A stretch of DNA of 7,868 nucleotides from CAWEHT01 sp963808455 (lineage in GTDB: Bacteria > Chloroflexota > Anaerolineae > CG2-30-64-16), in contig CAWEHT010000395.1 in NCBI GenBank assembly GCA_963808455.1, positions 1-7,868 on the forward strand, in the 5' to 3' direction. Made by a program: the position numbers and the translations under genes. Below, piece by piece: positions 1 through 7,868 of the stretch. The notes beneath the pieces were generated by a model. It was not told the origin of the DNA, did no database searches, and worked only from the letters and a program-made list of their open reading frames with translations. Each line of letters starts with the position of its first letter. Positions within the stretch are counted from its first letter, which is position 1.

Positions 1-3072
<3,072 letters not shown>

Positions 3073-3119
3073 GCTGTCGTCTCCCGGGGGTGCCGCGTGG
3101 CAAGGAACTCACGGCAAAT

Positions 3120-3148
3120 AATATACCATTCCTTGTGGTTAAATGCAA
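3120..3148 (-). promoter_or_regulatory. Sigma70-type promoter of the kinase-TPR gene
   Basis: On the minus strand, TTGCAT (3148-3143) and TATATT (3125-3120) are separated by exactly 17 bases. TG lies one base before the -10 hexamer (extended -10). This is an AT-rich island in high-GC DNA. A transcript starting near 3113 would have a leader of about 40 nt with GGGAG at 3085-3081 before the ATG at 3072. Confidence 0.6.
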
Positions 3149-3317
3149 CAGTCTCAAAAGTGTTGCGCCATGCGAGAGGCACGGGGTATAGCACACGCCC
3201 ACGGCCCGCGCCGGGGGGCGGAAAGCCGCAGGCCAGGGCGGGGTCCCGTTGCGGCCAGGCTGCTTGCTCGGCAACGCCGACGGGGGGCCGCGCCGTCCGT
3301 TGGTACCGGTTACTTTC

Positions 3318-3402
3318 ACAGGATGGACAGGATTGCATGGGATAAACAGGATGCGCTTTTGGGCTCGATCCTGTTCATCCCGGACCATCCTGTCTATCCT
3401 GT
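3318..3402. repeat. Imperfect inverted repeat made of ACAGGAT units
   Basis: The left arm 3318-3352 and right arm 3368-3402 are each 35 bp, separated by 15 bases. The left arm has ACAGGAT at 3318, 3327 and 3346 plus GGGAT at 3339. The right arm has ATCCTGT at 3368, 3387 and 3396 plus ATCCC at 3377. The arms agree at 29 of 35 positions by hand alignment. Similar ACAGGAT/ATCCTGT short-period elements occur in many environmental bacterial genomes, to my knowledge without an assigned function. A transcript would fold into a long hairpin. Confidence 0.85.
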
Positions 3403-3475
3403 AAGAATGACCAGGCCCCGACACAGAAGCGCGCACGAAGGCAGAGGGTCCGGTCTCTGCAAACGCCGCGTCCGC

Positions 3476-3505
3476 GTGACAGGGGCTACATTCTGCATGT
3501 AAGAT
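3476..3505 (+). promoter_or_regulatory. Possible promoter of the propeller gene
   Basis: GTGACA (3476-3481, one mismatch to TTGACA) lies 18 bases before TAAGAT (3500-3505, two mismatches to TATAAT), in a locally AT-rich stretch. TATGAT at 3507-3512 is an alternative -10 but lacks a good -35. It would give a leader of about 95 nt. Weak evidence. Confidence 0.35.
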
Positions 3506-3595
3506 ATATGATAGAAATAGGCCGAAGCTTGGTGGGCAGTCGGTCGGCAGCAGTCCTCGGAAGTTCGGTTCCGTGGGATGTTCATGACCTGAATC

Positions 3596-3601
3596 AGGGA
3601 G
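3596..3601 (+). promoter_or_regulatory. Ribosome-binding site of the propeller gene
   Basis: AGGGAG with a 6-nt spacer to ATG at 3608. This spacing supports 3608 as the start and places the hydrophobic signal peptide at the N-terminus. Confidence 0.7.
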
Positions 3602-3607
3602 ACCTGT

Positions 3608-4960
3608 ATGCATTTTCTCGACCGGCAGCCAGCAGTGCTGCGATCAATCGCCGTGATCCTCGTGCTGATCGTTTCGTCCGGCTTTTACGCGCCTTTGCCC
3701 GGCCTTGCAGCGCCTGCCGGCACGGGCCCGTCGAGTTCGAGGGGGGTTGCCTTCAGCGCTTCAGATCGATCGCCGATGTTCTTCGACGCTTCCCCACGCC
3801 CGGCCTCGCAGGCGGCGCCAGGCCGCCCGTTGCCGTTCCGCCTGGGGCCGCCGCGGCCTCGCCCTGTCCCACCAGCGCGTCCCGCCACCCATACGCCGCT
3901 GCGCGTTGCCGGGGCGCTGGCCATCAACGAATTTCCTCTGCCTACCACGCCAATCACCAACCCGCCCGGCGGGCCTGAAGGCATCACCCTGGGACCCGAC
4001 GGCAATCTCTGGTTCAGCATCCAATTCTCGAGCCAGATCGGCCGCATCACGCCTACCGGCGCGGTCACCGTATTCGACATCCCGAACGTCGATGCCGGCC
4101 CCATCGACATCGCCCGCGGGCCGGACAACAACATGTGGTTCGCCGAGTATGGCAACAGCTATGTGACCGATGAATACCTGGGGCGCATCTCGCCGGTCGC
4201 CCCTTACACCATCACTCAGTACCCGGTGCCGCTGCTGAGCGCGGGGAATGTCGTAGCTGGGCCCACCGGGGTGCAACTGTGGGGCGTGACTGCCGGGCCC
4301 GACGGCAACGTCTGGTTCACCGAGTACAACAACCACGCTATCGGCCACATGGCGCCCGATGGCACAGGGGGCGTGGCCCTCTCGACGCCGTTGGGGCTCA
4401 CGAACCCGACCGACAACCCCTCCGTACTTGGTAGCTACCCATCCGAGATCACGGTTGGGCCCGACGGCAATATCTGGTATGCCGACGAGGGCGGCGGCAA
4501 GATCGGCATGGTGCCCCTCACCGCGACCAAGAGCAGTCAGATCATGGAGTTCGCCCTCAGTGACCCGGGGGCAGGCCCATGCGGCATCGCGGCGGGCCCC
4601 GACGGGAACATCTGGTTCGCCGAGCAGAATGGGCCTTACATCGGGAAGCTCTCGCTGCAGGCCGGCACTTATGGCAGCATCACCTACTACGCGACGCCCA
4701 CGTCGATGGCGAACCCGAATGAGATGACCAGCGCGCGCGGCGCCCTCTGGGTCACCGAAGCGGCCCCCAACAAGATCGCCAGGGTACTGGTGGACGGCTC
4801 GTTCACCGAGTACAGCATTCCTACGGCAAGCGCCGATCCCTACGGCATCACGCTCGGCCCGGACGGCAACCTGTGGTTTACTGAGCTCGCCAGCAACCGC
4901 ATCGGCCAGCTCGTGGTCGCTGGCGGCCACGAACTGTACTTCCCGCTCATCGAGCGCTGA
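3608..4960 (+). CDS. Secreted seven-bladed beta-propeller, virginiamycin B lyase-like
   Basis: 450 residues. Positions 13-34 are a hydrophobic signal segment after Arg residues, with a probable cleavage site near LAA-PAG (33-36). Residues 40-100 are a Ser/Pro-rich linker. Seven repeats of the GI(T/A)xGPDGNxWFxE type follow, centred on WF or WY/WV at 135, 177, 236, 290, 336, 381 and 423; each ends in IGxI/L. This is the pattern of Vgb and NHL-like propellers, whose founder linearises streptogramin B antibiotics with a His/Glu active site. Here the residue after WFxE is Tyr, Tyr, Gln, Ala or Leu rather than His, so lyase activity is not supported. A binding or cell-surface role is as likely. 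The protein is about 150 residues longer than typical Vgb because of the N-terminal extension. It ends in LYFPLIER, which resembles the YLPL-type tails I recall from Chloroflexota secreted proteins. The frame is intact and stops at a strong hairpin. Confidence 0.9.
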   Translation: MHFLDRQPAVLRSIAVILVLIVSSGFYAPLPGLAAPAGTGPSSSRGVAFSASDRSPMFFDASPRPASQAAPGRPLPFRLGPPRPRPVPPARPATHTPLRVAGALAINEFPLPTTPITNPPGGPEGITLGPDGNLWFSIQFSSQIGRITPTGAVTVFDIPNVDAGPIDIARGPDNNMWFAEYGNSYVTDEYLGRISPVAPYTITQYPVPLLSAGNVVAGPTGVQLWGVTAGPDGNVWFTEYNNHAIGHMAPDGTGGVALSTPLGLTNPTDNPSVLGSYPSEITVGPDGNIWYADEGGGKIGMVPLTATKSSQIMEFALSDPGAGPCGIAAGPDGNIWFAEQNGPYIGKLSLQAGTYGSITYYATPTSMANPNEMTSARGALWVTEAAPNKIARVLVDGSFTEYSIPTASADPYGITLGPDGNLWFTELASNRIGQLVVAGGHELYFPLIER

Positions 4961-5002
4961 CCTTCCGGGGGCCGGCCGGCCCGGTCGCAGCACAAGATGG
5001 CA

Positions 5003-5046
5003 CGTGGCGGGACCGGGCCTTTGCCAGAAGCCCGGTCCCCGCCACG
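5003..5046 (+). terminator. Strong hairpin after the propeller gene
   Basis: Arm 5003-5018 pairs with 5030-5046 over 16 base pairs with a single bulged base and an 11-base loop. It lies about 43 bases after the stop codon. No T tract follows (ctaaggacctg), so it is a GC hairpin of the L-shaped or factor-assisted kind rather than a classic intrinsic terminator. Being symmetrical, it could also act on transcripts arriving from the right. Confidence 0.6.
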
Positions 5047-5077
5047 CTAAGGACCTGTAAAACAATAACTTCCGCTG

Positions 5078-5226
5078 CTGTCATGCTGAGCGGGTGGACG
5101 AGAGAACCCGCGCCGCGGCGGCACGCCAGCGAAGCATCCGTCGTGCCGGGCTTAGGGAGCACGGATCCTTCGGCCTGGCACGTTGAGTCGTTAAGCACGG
5201 TCAGGGAGTCGGCCTCAGGATGACAG
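5078..5226. mobile_element. MITE-like element with 13-bp terminal inverted repeats
   Basis: The ends CTGTCATGCTGAG (5078-5090) and CTCAGGATGACAG (5214-5226) are inverted copies matching at 12 of 13 positions. Inside, a second inverted pair is nested: CGAAGCATCCG (5130-5140) and CGGATCCTTCG (5162-5172), 10 of 11. It has no coding capacity. TGTCATTCTGAG...AGCGAAGAATCC elements of this kind are scattered in intergenic DNA of many bacteria. It sits between the 3' ends of two convergent genes, and part of it recurs at 6953-7013. Confidence 0.7.
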
Positions 5227-5284
5227 TTTCGGGAAGTCATTCGCTTACGAGCCCTGGGTCACTATGCGAGGCGTTTGGTCCGGC

Positions 5285-5300
5285 GGCCGGGCAACCGGCC
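5285..5300 (-). terminator. Possible terminator hairpin of the aldehyde dehydrogenase gene
   Basis: GGCCGG (5285-5290) and CCGGCC (5295-5300) form a perfect 6-bp GC stem with a 4-base loop, starting about 30 bases after the minus-strand stop at 5331. There is no U tract, so this is only a candidate. The 5227-5330 gap contains nothing else I recognise. Confidence 0.35.
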
Positions 5301-6097
5301 ACCGTGCCGTGCGGCCCTCGGCCTGCCGGCTCAGTAAAGGCCGAACGTGCCGTCCGTCATGCTGATCATGATGTCCTTAGTTTGGGTGTAATGCTCCATG
5401 GTCATCTTGTGCGCTTCACGGCCGATCCCGGATTTCTTGTAGCCGCCGAAGGGCGCATGGGCCGGACACGCACCGAAGTTGTTCACCCAGAGGCTGCCGG
5501 CCTGCACGCCTCGCGCAACCCGCAAGGCCCGGTTGATGTCACGCGTCCAGACGGCTCCCGCCAGGCCGTATTCGCTGTCGTTGGCCATGCGGATAACTTC
5601 CTCTTCCGTCTTGAACTTGATGTAGCACGCTACAGGGCCGAAGATCTCCTCCTGGGCCACCCGCATCCGGTTGTCAACATCGGCGAGGATGGTCGGTGCC
5701 ATGTAGCAGCCTTTGTCAAGACCATCGTGGGTCAGGCGATAGCCGCCTGTGGCCACCCTGGCCCCCTCTTGCTTGCCGATCTCGACGTAGGTGAGGCTTT
5801 TCTGAACCTGCGCTTCGTTGATCTGCGGCCCAAGGGTGGTCGCTTCTTCCCAGGGCATGCCGACCTTCAGGGCTTCGAAGGCCGCGATCGAGGCGTCGAG
5901 GAACCGGTCGTAGATATCTTCGTGCACGAACACCCGCGAGCCCGAGGAGCACACCTGGCCGGCGCAGAACACGATGCCGATCTGGACGCCTTCCAGGGCT
6001 TTGTCCCACGGGATATCGGGGAAATAGATGTTTGCCGACTTGCCGCCCAGCTCGAGGGTCGAGGGGATCAGCCACCTGGCCGCGGCATGGGCGACCG

Positions 6098-6102
6098 TCA
6101 TA
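6098..6102 (-). other. Frameshift 2 in aldehyde dehydrogenase (one extra base)
   Basis: The minus strand reads GTC GGG TAT G ACG GTC. Removing the G at 6099 gives VGYTV followed by AHAAARWLIPSTLELGG, which keeps the usual 20 residues from STEVG to the end of LELGG. This restores the original frame. Confidence 0.85.
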
Positions 6103-6247
6103 CCCGACCTCGGTCGAGCCGGTGAATGACAGCTTGCGGAAACCAGGATGCTCCAGCATGTGCTTGCCGGTGGTCCCGCCCTGGCCGGTGATCACATTCA
6201 CCACGCCGGGGGGCAGTACGCCCTGCAAAAGCTTGGCCAGCTCCAGC

Positions 6248-6249
6248 AG
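6248..6249 (-). other. Frameshift 1 in aldehyde dehydrogenase (one base missing)
   Basis: The minus strand reads CTG AGC TGC TGG AGC. The family needs Leu-Ser-Leu-Leu-Glu-Leu-Ala, obtained if one base (probably C) is added after AGC: CTG AGC CTG CTG GAG. Before this point the frame with codon starts at positions equal to 2 mod 3 is correct; after it, 0 mod 3. Confidence 0.85.
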
Positions 6250-6809
6250 CTCAGCGATGTTGCCGACGAGGGCTTGATCACGATCGTGTTGCCTGCCGCC
6301 AGCGCCGGCGCCAGCTTCCAGGAGGCCATCGACAGCGGGTAGTTCCATGGCACGATCTGGCCGACCACGCCGAGCGGCTCGCGCAGGATGAGGTTCAGGG
6401 TGTCCTTGTCGATCATGCTCGCCTGCCCCTCGTCCGTGCGGATGGCGCTGGCGAAATAGCGGAAATGGTCGGAGCTGTCGGACATATCGATGCGGCTCTC
6501 GCGGATCGGCTTGCCATTGTCCATCGCCTCGACCATGGCCAGCTTCTCGGCGTTCGCATCGATCAGGTCGGCGATCTGCAGCATCACCCGCGAGCGGGCC
6601 GTCGGGCTGATATCTTTCCAGCAGTCGAATGCGCGCCACGCGGCGTTGACCGCTCGGTCGACATCCTCCCTGCCGGCCTCGACGCATGTGGCGAGGTACT
6701 CGCCGTTAGCCGGGCAAGTGCTCGTGAAAGTCTTGCCCTCCGCGCCGTCAAGCCACGCCCCGTTGACGAACAACTTATAGCTCGAGTCCATTGGCCTTTC
6801 CATGTGTAG

Positions 6810-6814
6810 CCTCC
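6810..6814 (-). promoter_or_regulatory. Ribosome-binding site of the aldehyde dehydrogenase gene
   Basis: GGAGG with a 6-nt spacer to ATG at 6803. It decides for 6803 over the in-frame ATG at 6863, whose extra 20 residues are basic and not part of the family. The next ATG inside (Met5) has no such site. Confidence 0.75.
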
Positions 6815-6891
6815 ATTTGGATGATTTGCGACGCGAGGGCGTGCGCCGCGATCCCTGATGCATCTGCAGAGAACATCTTCGGCAGCGGCGT

Positions 6892-7013
6892 CTGTCATTC
6901 TGAGACGTTCATGACCTCGGGCGGTCATGTGGCATGGCGAGAAACCACCTGCCTGTCATTCTGAGCGGCCGTGCCAACAAGTCCTGTCAACGGCGCGCCA
7001 CAGCGAAGAATCC
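6892..7013. repeat. Dispersed TGTCATTCTGAG repeat, two direct copies
   Basis: CTGTCATTCTGAG occurs at 6892-6904 and again at 6953-6965, 61 bp apart on the same strand. The second copy is followed 49 bases after its start by AGCGAAGAATCC (7002-7013). The element at 5078 has AGCGAAGCATCC at nearly the same distance (50 bases). The right-hand inverted end is not clearly present; GAATGACA at 7427-7434 is a weak candidate. These look like partial or decayed copies of the 5078-5226 element. Confidence 0.65.
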
Positions 7014-7178
7014 ATACCAGGCGTTTCTTGGCAGCGCGCATGCGAGCCGGCCTACGCCGTAGCAAGCCGCTAACGACGAAGTCCCCGCAGGGGGAGAATC
7101 CGACTCGGCGTCACCGAGAGGGCTCCCTGTTTCTGCACTAACGACCGGCCAGCCGATGGCTGCCGGTGGATGCTCGAC

Positions 7179-7210
7179 TGCCGGCGATGACGGGCCGTCA
7201 TCAGCCGGCA
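7179..7210. repeat. 32-bp near-perfect palindrome
   Basis: Arm 7179-7193 (TGCCGGCGATGACGG) is the reverse complement of 7195-7210 apart from one extra A at 7203, around a central G at 7194. The core GATGACGG-G-CCGTCATC is exact. It could be a binding site for a dimeric regulator, a terminator hairpin on either strand (no T tract), or a REP-like element. Confidence 0.6.
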
Positions 7211-7653
7211 TCTCTCCCCTGCCCAATTCGTCGTCGGCGATCCTCCTTTCCGGGCCTGGTCATGGCTTGCTTTGGCAAGCAGGATCAGCCCGCTGCGAGG
7301 GTCATGCGTGACGGGCCCGCCGGATATGCCAGGCACCAGCCTGGGCACGAACCGGGCACCGGCAGCCGTCGATCTATGGAAAGCGGCGAGAAATCAGGGA
7401 GCGTTAGCTGTGGTCAGATCAATGGGAATGACATGGAATGAGGAAAGGTGTCCCGGGTCGGAGGTGCTCCTGGCCAATGCGCAGCCGCCCGCTATCATGT
7501 GACAGCGAGCGCAGCGTTCCCGGCAGGATCGACCTGGCTTTCGACCAATGCTGCATTGCGAGATCCGGTGGGCGTTCTGTAGCCGAACAAAGCATACAAA
7601 CTGCGACGAGCCGCATAATACCCCTTGTCCGACCAGGTGTCAAATCGCGAGAT

Positions 7654-7868
7654 TTAGCGCGCCGGGCTGCCGGCCGCTTCGAGCCGCTGCCCGCACCTGG
7701 GGCAGAAGCGGTCGTCGGGCGCCACGGCCCTGCCGCAGGCGGAGCAGGACGGCTCGGGCAGGGCATGGGGTGGCTCGGGTCTCGCGGGGCGAGGGTTGTG
7801 CCGCAGGCCGTGCAGAACGCGTCGTCCCCGCTGGCCACACGGCCGCACGCCGGGCAACAGCGCTTGCC
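7654..7868 (-). CDS. Double zinc-ribbon protein, C-terminal part, frameshifted, 5' end beyond the window
   Basis: The C-terminal end of a protein with two treble-cleft-like zinc ribbons. The first is CPACG...FCTACG, in the frame entering from the right edge. The second is CSACG...FCPRCG, one frame over, ending QRLEAAGSPAR and a TAA at 7656-7654. Each has two CxxC pairs 11-12 residues apart, able to bind one Zn2+ ion. The two halves are joined if one C is restored in the minus-strand CCCC run (7767-7770 region), giving SHPHALPEPSCSACG. Such double ribbons often form a terminal module on bacterial kinase, FHA, TPR or membrane proteins and mediate protein or nucleic-acid contacts. The main body lies outside the window, so the function cannot be named. 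As written, translation would run past the proper stop to 7419. Confidence 0.75.
   Translation of the reverse strand, partial: QALLPGVRPCGQRGRRVLHGLRHNPRPARPEPPHALPEPSCSACGRAVAPDDRFCPRCGQRLEAAGSPAR

Larger units (their letters stand above)
3073..3607. other. Divergent intergenic region between the kinase and propeller genes
   Basis: 535 bp with no convincing gene. It holds the kinase ribosome-binding site (3081-3085) and promoter (3120-3148), GC-rich sequence without recognised motifs (3150-3310), an ACAGGAT-based inverted repeat (3318-3402), a possible plus-strand promoter (3476-3505), and a leader of about 95 nt before the propeller gene. Short open frames here overlap these signals and resemble no protein I know. 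Confidence 0.7.
5331..6803 (-). pseudogene. Aldehyde dehydrogenase (AldB/ExaC/betaine-aldehyde type), two compensating frameshifts
   Basis: NAD(P)+-dependent oxidation of an aldehyde to its acid in the cytoplasm; the substrate is uncertain. The start at 6803 follows GGAGG (6810-6814, 6-nt spacer). Corrected length is 490 residues, normal for the family. Landmarks: PWNYP with N154, IVIKPS with K177, FTGSTEVG at 227-234 (cofactor binding), LELGG with general-base E251, GQVC with nucleophile C285, then EEIFGPV and PFGGYKKSGIGRE. The tail resembles AldB/ExaC and betaine-aldehyde dehydrogenases. Frame is lost by a missing base between 6249 and 6248 (after S185) and restored by an extra base at 6099 (after Y235). 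The 50 codons between read perfectly as the family sequence in the shifted frame. As written, translation would garble these and end early. Either a recent inactivation or, more likely, sequence errors in a functional gene. Confidence 0.92.
6804..7653. other. 850-bp stretch without a recognisable gene
   Basis: It contains the aldehyde dehydrogenase leader (6804-6890), repeat copies at 6892-7013, a 32-bp palindrome at 7179-7210, and small hairpins at 7265-7280 (GCTTGC/GCAAGC) and about 7329-7344 (CCAGGC/GCCTGG). Open frames on either strand are short, overlap these structures and lack family motifs. No clear promoter for the dehydrogenase was found. Confidence 0.6.

Noticed and set aside
3761..5065. 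434-codon open frame on the minus strand
   Set aside because: It is the mirror of the propeller gene. The propeller has a signal peptide, seven WF repeats and a ribosome site; this frame has none.
5220..6125. 301-codon open frame on the plus strand
   Set aside because: Antisense to the aldehyde dehydrogenase, which has every catalytic motif. The frame is open only because of high GC.
6953..7434. A complete 482-bp transposon bounded by TGTCATTC and GAATGACA
   Set aside because: Only 8 bases match at the right end and no transposase or internal symmetry is seen; kept as a possible decayed copy.
7166..7441. 91-codon plus-strand frame and overlapping 92-codon minus-strand frame (7070-7348)
   Set aside because: No ribosome site or domain, and both run through the palindrome and small hairpins; probably chance.
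7591..7619. CATAAT at 7614-7619 as a plus-strand promoter
   Set aside because: No acceptable -35 at 16-18 bases upstream and no plus-strand gene follows.
7642..7655. AAATC-GCGA-GATTT as terminator of the zinc-ribbon gene
   Set aside because: The stem is only 5 bp, it overlaps the stop codon and has no U tract.

Overview
The window looks like high-GC chromosomal DNA from a free-living bacterium, and I read it as probably Chloroflexota (Caldilinea/Anaerolineae-like). This is an inference. It rests on a kinase-TPR giant protein, a secreted propeller ending in an LYFPLIER tail, a double zinc-ribbon protein, and dispersed TGTCATKCTGAG-type repeats. No rRNA, tRNA, CRISPR array or insertion sequence is visible.

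Left part (1-3072, minus strand): one reading frame stays open from an ATG at 3072 to the left edge, about 1,024 codons. It encodes an N-terminal Ser/Thr-kinase-like domain (about residues 13-315), then 16 or 17 tetratricopeptide repeats. The kinase domain keeps the VLK lysine, the HGD loop and APE. It has lost all glycines of the P-loop and the DFG aspartate (now GFG), so it is probably a pseudokinase scaffold. At 129 the repeat array stops abruptly in an almost pure C tract (12-129, G on the coding strand) that looks like a sequencing or assembly artefact.

Middle (3073-3607): a divergent intergenic region. It carries a good minus-strand promoter for the kinase gene, a 35+15+35 bp inverted repeat built from ACAGGAT units, and a weaker plus-strand promoter. 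Then comes 3608-4960 (plus), a secreted seven-bladed beta-propeller of the virginiamycin B lyase/NHL type. It ends at a strong hairpin (5003-5046) and a 149-bp MITE-like element (5078-5226) that lies between convergent genes.

Right part: 5331-6803 (minus) is an AldB/ExaC/betaine-aldehyde-type NAD(P)+ aldehyde dehydrogenase. All catalytic residues are present, but two single-base indels about 150 bp apart compensate each other. Upstream lie about 850 bp without a gene, holding two more copies of the dispersed repeat and a 32-bp palindrome. At the right edge is the C-terminal end of a double zinc-ribbon protein (7654-7868, minus), which also contains a single-base frameshift.

No operon is visible: the complete genes are divergent or convergent, and the two rightmost genes are far apart. 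The most notable items are the pseudokinase-TPR protein, the two inverted-repeat families, and the contrast between 4.4 kb of intact coding sequence on the left and three frameshifts on the right.
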